In this document: positions 11,826 to 16,220 of the stretch, one piece after another
How positions within the stretch are numbered: the stretch's first letter is position 1
Layout: each line of letters opens with the position of its first letter
Assembly: GCA_009783115.1 (NCBI GenBank)
Contig: WRHT01000011.1
Coordinates: 1 to 16,220 of the forward strand
Direction: 5' to 3'
From: Desulfovibrionaceae bacterium
GTDB taxonomy: Bacteria > Desulfobacterota > Desulfovibrionia > Desulfovibrionales > Desulfovibrionaceae
DNA: 16,220 nucleotides
Program-made: the position numbers and the translations under genes
The notes under the pieces: model-generated
Seen by the model: only the letters and a program-made list of their open reading frames with translations
Databases searched by the model: none
What the model was told of the DNA's origin: nothing

Positions 11826-14765
11826 CTATAAAACCCGGTTTATTGTCCAACCTTCTTCCCGGGCGAAGGCCTCCAGGTTCGCGCCTCCAAGGGCCACGCT
11901 CACGGCCCGTGGCATGGCCCGGGCCAGGATCTCGCCGAAGGCGGTGAAATCCCGGGGACTCGCGGCCAGCGCCTCGGCGCGCAGGCGGGCGCGTCTTTCC
12001 TGGGTATCCAGGCAGATAGCGCGGCGGTAGGCCGCACGGCCCCTGGCTTCCGGCAGGAGGTAGGCGTCAAGCTCGCCGATGGCGCCGATAATGGCCGTTT
12101 CCAAGGTCCGCCGGTCCGGGGGGGCGGCGACAAGCTGGGCGGCGCATTCATCAAAACAGCGCAGGGTATGCCGGATATCCGGGTCCCGGTAGGAGGCCAG
12201 GCAAAAGTCGCCGGTGGCGCGATCCAATCCGCAGATGACCCCGTAAGCCCCGCCCCGCACCCGGATTTTTTCCCAGAGCCAGCCGGTGCGCAGGTACTTT
12301 AGTATGACCAGGGCCGAACCGTGCCAAACGTATCCGTGGTCATAGAGATTGACCCCCTTGCCCACGTAATTGACCTGGGCCGGAACCAGCAGGGCTTCGC
12401 GTTCCGGCGGCTTGGGGGACGGGATGAAGGCCCGCCCGCCCGTCTCTTCCTGGGGCCTGGGGTCGGAAGGCAGTTTCCCGGCCAGCTTTTCCGCCAGGTC
12501 CAGGAGGCGGGGCAGGGCCTCTTGCTCGGCGGTCAGGCTCAGTCGGAGCCTCTCCCGTTTCAGGATCAGGGAGCGGGATTCTTGCAGGCGGTCCAGCAGG
12601 GCCGGCCAGTTCGCGGCGGCCAGAGAGGAGAGGGCGCGCACCTCTTCCAAGTAGGCCAGACCGCTGATTTTTTCGCCCAGGCTGCCGCAGAGGGAAAGGG
12701 AGGCCCGGATGCGTCCGGCGGTGACCTGGTGTCCGGAGGGGATCAGGCTGTGCTCCAGGCGGGCTTTTTCTTCCAGCAGCATGCGGCTGAACTGGGCCTG
12801 GTTATCCAGGTCCGTGCGGGTGAGGAGTTCGGCGCTGAGATCAAAGAGATCCTCCATCCGATCCTCGGTGGCCTTGCCGCTGAGACCGAGGGAAAGGAGG
12901 GGAAGGCGGTCGTCCATCCGCCCCATGACGCTCAGATCCGTTTCCATGCCCCCGGTTTTGCGGGCGATTTCCATATTCAGGGTGACATAGTCCTTGTTCT
13001 GGTTGCCCATCTCCAGCATGGCCCGTCCCAGCAGGGGCAGGAGGACCAGGGAGGAATCCGGCAGCCCGGCCGGGTCCAGGTGCAGATCCAGGTAGCAGAC
13101 GCCCCTGGTGGGCTGGGGATGGAGGTAAATTGGCGCGGGTTGTCCATCCGGGCGTAGCTGGGAGATCTCCCGGCCTTCCGCGGGCAAATCTTCCAGGCGC
13201 AGGCGGGGGATGCGGGCCAGATTTTCCGGAGCATCCGGTTTTTCCTGCAGACGCCTCAGGTGATCGGCCCGGCTGGCCAGGGCCTCTTTGGCAGCCGGAC
13301 CCATAGCATCCAGCAGGGCGTTCAGCCTGTCCTCCTCCTCTTTGTCCCTGATGCGTCCCAGGCCGGGGTCGGGGTAAAGCAGCACCGCGGTGCGGTGCGG
13401 GTTATCCAGAAAGCGCTGCCTGATGATCGCCTCGAAATAACCGGAAGCGGCCTTGGCCTTGATCGCCTCCAGAGGGGCCTCAAAACGCAGGGCCGCGATG
13501 GAGGCTTCGTCCGCCGGGTCGTCGGAGTACAGCCAGAGGCCCAGGCTGCGCAGCATCACCGCCAGACCCACCGGAAAGCGCCCGGTATTGTTCTCGCGCA
13601 GCTCAAATTCCACGCTGTTTAGCGCCGCCTCCACCGAAGAAGAGGGGATCCCCTGTCCGGCAAGATCTTCCAGCACGCTCAGGATCAGTTTTTCCGCTTT
13701 CCCGGCGCTCTCTTCCGGCATCCCTTTGAGGCCGATGGAAAAAATGCTCTGGCGCAGCTCATCCTCCAGCCCGCTCCCGGCCAGGTCGTCGCCCAGGCCG
13801 GATTCCAGCAGGGCGCGTCGCAGGGGGGAGGCCGGCATGCCGATGAGGATATGCTCCAGCATCCTCAGGCCCAGAGCCAGCTCTACCTGTTCCGGAGCCG
13901 GGCCGTTTTCCTCCAGCATCCAGTTCATGGTGAAGATGGCCTGGTCGCATTCCCCGGAGCTGTAAGGCAGACGCAAGGAGCGCGGGGCGGTGAAGCGGCT
14001 TTGCAAGGGCAGGGGCGAAGAGGCCGCGGGAAGGCGCGTGCAGCCTCCGGCCAGTTCCTGGACGATCTCCAGGCGTTTTTCCTCGGGATCATCCCCCCAG
14101 AAGAAGAAACGGGCATTGGAAGGATGATAGTAGCGGCGGTGAAAGGCGGTGAAGGCGGCGAAATCCAGCTTGGGGATCTCTTCAGGGTCTCCGCCGGATT
14201 CAAGTCCGTAGGGGACATCAGGGAAAAGGCTGTGCAAGACCTGGCGTTCCAGCACGGATTCCGGGGAGGAAAAGGCCCCTTTCATCTCGTTATAGACCAC
14301 CCCCTTGAAGCTGTAGCGAGGCTCTCCGCCATCCCGTTCCACTTCCACATGCCAGCCTTCCTGCTGAAAGACCTCTTCCCCCAGGCGGGGATGAAAGACC
14401 GCGTCCAGGTAGACATCGGCAAGGTTGTAAAAATCCTGTAAATTGGCGCTGGCCACTGGGTAACAGGTCTTGTCCGGGTAAGTGAAGGCATTGAGAAAGG
14501 TTTGGAGCGATCCCCTGAGCAGTTCCACAAAGGGCTCGCGCACCGGATATTTGTCCGAGCCGCAGAGCACGGAGTGCTCCAGGATGTGGGGCAGACCGGT
14601 GGAATCCGCCGGGGGCGTGCGCAGGGTCACCCCGAAGACCTTGTTTTCGTCCTGGTTGCAGAGGCTGAGCAACTGGGCCCCGCTCTCCCGGTGCAGCCAG
14701 AAACGCGCCCGGCTTCGCAATTCCGGGATTTGCCGCTCAAAGATCAGCGCATAATGTTCCAGCAT
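11826..14765 (-). CDS. M16C zinc metalloprotease of the PreP (presequence protease) type
   Basis: A 979-aa peptidase with the inverted zinc motif HILEH (H60, E63, H64) and the third ligand at E160 in VYNEMKGAF. This is the canonical M16 active site. The Tyr-Pro-rich stretch AFTYPDKTCYPVAS (93-106) and the C-terminal RVRGGAYG followed by LASYRDPD are typical of PreP/M16C, which degrade unstructured peptides inside a closed two-half chamber. Length matches that subfamily (about 970-1000 aa). The start is ATG 14765, with AGGAG seven bases upstream; the frame stays open to 14903 but that extra stretch looks non-coding. No signal peptide is present, so a cytoplasmic role in turnover of peptide fragments is expected. 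It is followed by rlmN two bases on. The substrate is unknown. Confidence 0.92.
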   Translation of the reverse strand: MLEHYALIFERQIPELRSRARFWLHRESGAQLLSLCNQDENKVFGVTLRTPPADSTGLPHILEHSVLCGSDKYPVREPFVELLRGSLQTFLNAFTYPDKTCYPVASANLQDFYNLADVYLDAVFHPRLGEEVFQQEGWHVEVERDGGEPRYSFKGVVYNEMKGAFSSPESVLERQVLHSLFPDVPYGLESGGDPEEIPKLDFAAFTAFHRRYYHPSNARFFFWGDDPEEKRLEIVQELAGGCTRLPAASSPLPLQSRFTAPRSLRLPYSSGECDQAIFTMNWMLEENGPAPEQVELALGLRMLEHILIGMPASPLRRALLESGLGDDLAGSGLEDELRQSIFSIGLKGMPEESAGKAEKLILSVLEDLAGQGIPSSSVEAALNSVEFELRENNTGRFPVGLAVMLRSLGLWLYSDDPADEASIAALRFEAPLEAIKAKAASGYFEAIIRQRFLDNPHRTAVLLYPDPGLGRIRDKEEEDRLNALLDAMGPAAKEALASRADHLRRLQEKPDAPENLARIPRLRLEDLPAEGREISQLRPDGQPAPIYLHPQPTRGVCYLDLHLDPAGLPDSSLVLLPLLGRAMLEMGNQNKDYVTLNMEIARKTGGMETDLSVMGRMDDRLPLLSLGLSGKATEDRMEDLFDLSAELLTRTDLDNQAQFSRMLLEEKARLEHSLIPSGHQVTAGRIRASLSLCGSLGEKISGLAYLEEVRALSSLAAANWPALLDRLQESRSLILKRERLRLSLTAEQEALPRLLDLAEKLAGKLPSDPRPQEETGGRAFIPSPKPPEREALLVPAQVNYVGKGVNLYDHGYVWHGSALVILKYLRTGWLWEKIRVRGGAYGVICGLDRATGDFCLASYRDPDIRHTLRCFDECAAQLVAAPPDRRTLETAIIGAIGELDAYLLPEARGRAAYRRAICLDTQERRARLRAEALAASPRDFTAFGEILARAMPRAVSVALGGANLEAFAREEGWTINRVL

Positions 14766-14958
14766 GGCTTTTCTCCTGAAAATCCCATATACCAAGACGC
14801 CGGGAGCCACAATGAAGCCGCGGAGGCAGCTGTTTTTGCTATGTTTTTGAATTTTCCAGCGCCATAACATCACGTACTGTGTATGTTGAAGTATCTTTAT
14901 CAAATATACTGTAAGTTATCCAGCGCTGAAGAAGGCCAGCAAAATGGCCCCGGCTTGA
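14766..14958. other. AT-richer spacer upstream of the M16 protease gene
   Basis: A gap of about 190 bases with base composition clearly AT-richer than its neighbours. It contains the protease ribosome site and probably its promoter, but no box pair stands out. A small dyad AGTAT/ATACT (14890-14894 and 14906-14910) and two TACTGT direct repeats in the same stretch could be operator half-sites. I see no supported gene. Confidence 0.35.
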
Positions 14959-15129
14959 GCCGCGTTGAGCGGAGCAAAACCTCATAATCCATCGCCACAG
15001 GAGCGTGCGGAAGCGATAAAATCAAGTATCGGCGATGTGGTTTTCGCTCTAATTGACCTTGCCAATCAACAAGATTTGAACATTGAAGATACACTAATTG
15101 AGGTGTTGGAGGAGTATAGAAAGAAGTGA
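14959..15129 (+). pseudogene. C-terminal remnant of a MazG-like nucleotide pyrophosphohydrolase family protein
   Basis: An open stretch of 56 codons, opened by a stop at 14956-14958 and ended by TGA at 15127-15129, with no credible start codon or ribosome site (only an in-frame TTG at 14965). From 15001 it reads ERAEAIKSSIGDVVFALIDL, then ANQQDLNIEDTLIEVLEEYR, then KK. This matches the second half of single-domain MazG-like proteins, whose consensus runs I-k-x-x-i-G-D-v-x-v-x-L-i-x-L-a-x-q-l-x-x-d-i-e-E. The N-terminal half with the metal-binding EExxE motif is absent, and I could not find it in the other frames upstream. Codons are AT-richer than in neighbouring genes. I read it as a degraded, probably acquired gene (MazG-like proteins are common in phages). 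It ends 64 bases before hemW. Confidence 0.6.
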
Positions 15130-15193
15130 TTGGGAGGCATTCCCCCTAAAAAGCCTCTACCGATTCTTGCCGTGATGGTATAGACTGAGGCCC

Positions 15194-16220
15194 ATGCTCC
15201 TGTATATCCATGTGCCATTTTGCCGCAGCCGTTGCGGTTATTGCAGCTTTTATTCCGGGGTTCTGCCTCCGGACCAGGCCGGGTCCGGGTCTATGCGGGC
15301 TTACCTCGATGGGCTCCTGGCGGAAATAGGGCTGTGGAGCGAGCGTCTGGGCCGGGTAAAACTGGAGACGGTTTTTTTCGGCGGCGGCACGCCCAGTTTG
15401 CTCCCCGCCCGCACGGTGGACCAGGTGCTGAACCGTCTGCGCAAGCTTTTCATACTGGATCCCGGGGCGGAAATAAGCTTTGAGGGCAACCCTGAATCCA
15501 TGCTGGAATTCGGTTATGCCGCCGAATTGGCCAAGGCCGGGGTTAACCGCCTGTCCTTGGGCATACAGAGCCTGGATGAAGAGAGCCTCCGCCTGCTGGG
15601 GCGTCCGCATACCCTCAAGGTGGCCCTGGCCGCGTATGATGCGGCGCGGGTCTGCGGCATCGCCAACATCAGCCTGGATTTGCTCTGGGGGCTGCCCGGA
15701 CAGCGTCTGCGCCTCTGGCTGGAAGAGCTGAAAAGCGTGGTCAAGCTGAAGCCGGACCATCTTTCCTGCTACAACCTGACCCTGGAGGAAGGCACGGCGC
15801 TGTTCGCGGCCAGGGAGCGCGGAGAATTGGCCTTTCCAGACGACCAGGAACAGGCCTCCATGTATGCCTATGGTTCGGAATTTCTGGAGGCCCAGGGCTT
15901 TTTACACTACGAAATTTCCAATTACGCCCGCATGGGCTTCAAGTGCAGGCACAACCTGGGCTATTGGGAGGGACATGACTACCTGGGCCTGGGACCGGCG
16001 GCCACCAGCACCATCGGGGATAAACGCTGGACCAACCCGCCGGACGTGCGGATCTGGCGCGAGCTGGTCGCCACTCGCCGTTTGGGCGGGGAATATGAAA
16101 GCCTGGATAAGAGCGCCAGGGTACTGGAACTCCTGATGCTGCGCCTGCGAACGGATCGCGGGCTGCGCCTCCAGGCCTACCGCAAGCTGACCGGGCGGGA
16201 TTTCATCGCCGACAACAAGG
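15194..16220 (+). CDS. hemW: Radical SAM heme chaperone HemW (formerly HemN-like), truncated by window end
   Basis: The first 342 codons of a radical SAM protein continuing past the right edge. The cluster motif CRSRCGYCSF sits at residues 10-19, and FFGGGTPSLL follows in the SAM-binding region. EGNPES replaces the more usual EANPES. VNRLSLGIQS, LLWGLPGQ, SCYNLTLEEGT, HYEISNYAR and CRHNLGYWEG follow in the order seen in HemW. The CRHN-x-x-YW block separates HemW from true coproporphyrinogen dehydrogenase HemN. Family work describes HemW as binding and delivering heme to target proteins; it is often misnamed as an oxidase. The ATG at 15194 is the only reasonable start, because an in-frame stop lies at 15173-15175; GAGG is three bases upstream. 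No clear promoter precedes it. Confidence 0.9.
   Translation, partial: MLLYIHVPFCRSRCGYCSFYSGVLPPDQAGSGSMRAYLDGLLAEIGLWSERLGRVKLETVFFGGGTPSLLPARTVDQVLNRLRKLFILDPGAEISFEGNPESMLEFGYAAELAKAGVNRLSLGIQSLDEESLRLLGRPHTLKVALAAYDAARVCGIANISLDLLWGLPGQRLRLWLEELKSVVKLKPDHLSCYNLTLEEGTALFAARERGELAFPDDQEQASMYAYGSEFLEAQGFLHYEISNYARMGFKCRHNLGYWEGHDYLGLGPAATSTIGDKRWTNPPDVRIWRELVATRRLGGEYESLDKSARVLELLMLRLRTDRGLRLQAYRKLTGRDFIADNK

Noticed and set aside
14766..14903. An N-terminal extension of the M16 protease by 46 residues.
   Set aside because: A strong AGGAG site and ATG at 14765 precede the conserved start. The extension is AT-rich and has no targeting signal.
14883..14987. A 34-codon plus-strand frame that might be the missing N-terminal half of the MazG-like protein.
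   Set aside because: The translation lacks the EExxE metal motif and has no resemblance to MazG.

Overview
The window is a dense, GC-rich stretch of bacterial chromosome with thirteen intact or edge-cut protein genes, one gene remnant, and almost no spacer DNA. The gene set fits a motile Gram-negative anaerobe of the Desulfovibrio type: a TRAP solute-binding protein, a GT9 (heptosyltransferase-like) enzyme, an outer-membrane MltD-like lytic transglycosylase, flagellar accessory proteins behind a sigma-54-like promoter, an HD-GYP protein and an oxygen-independent HemW. The taxonomic guess is an inference from gene content and base composition. No tRNA, rRNA, CRISPR array, insertion sequence or integrase was seen.

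Layout from left to right. (1) 1-2652, minus strand: an operon of a TRAP solute receptor (dctP family), dihydrolipoyl dehydrogenase (lpd) and a lipoate-protein ligase (lplA) cut by the left edge. All three are joined by ATGA stop/start overlaps and led by a good sigma-70-type promoter. (2) 2720-4197: a very short, orphan flagellar rod-type protein on the plus strand faces a two-gene minus-strand unit. That unit is a 201-aa protein of unknown function plus a small FlgN/FliT-like helical protein, preceded by a near-consensus sigma-54 promoter. (3) 4210-7442, minus: a lipoprotein lytic transglycosylase with three LysM domains, translationally coupled to a GT9 glycosyltransferase with an uncharacterised C-terminal extension. 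Both are envelope genes. (4) 7718-8521, plus: an RlmB/TrmH-type SPOUT RNA methyltransferase behind a 275-base spacer with several small inverted repeats. (5) 8607-9449, minus: a DUF4261-like protein. (6) 9588-10784, plus: a DUF3391 + HD-GYP c-di-GMP phosphodiesterase, meeting rlmN tail to tail with an 8-base overlap. (7) 10777-14765, minus: a large PreP-type M16 metalloprotease followed 2 bases later by rlmN. (8) 14766-15193: an AT-richer gap containing the C-terminal remnant of a MazG-like protein. (9) 15194 to the right edge, plus: hemW, truncated by the window.

Most genes are recognisable housekeeping or envelope functions. The parts that familiar annotation explains least are the lipoate-linked operon headed by a TRAP receptor without visible membrane partners, the flagellar accessory trio with its sigma-54 signal, the GT9 extension, and the MazG remnant. 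I did not find a clearly new defence or mobile system.
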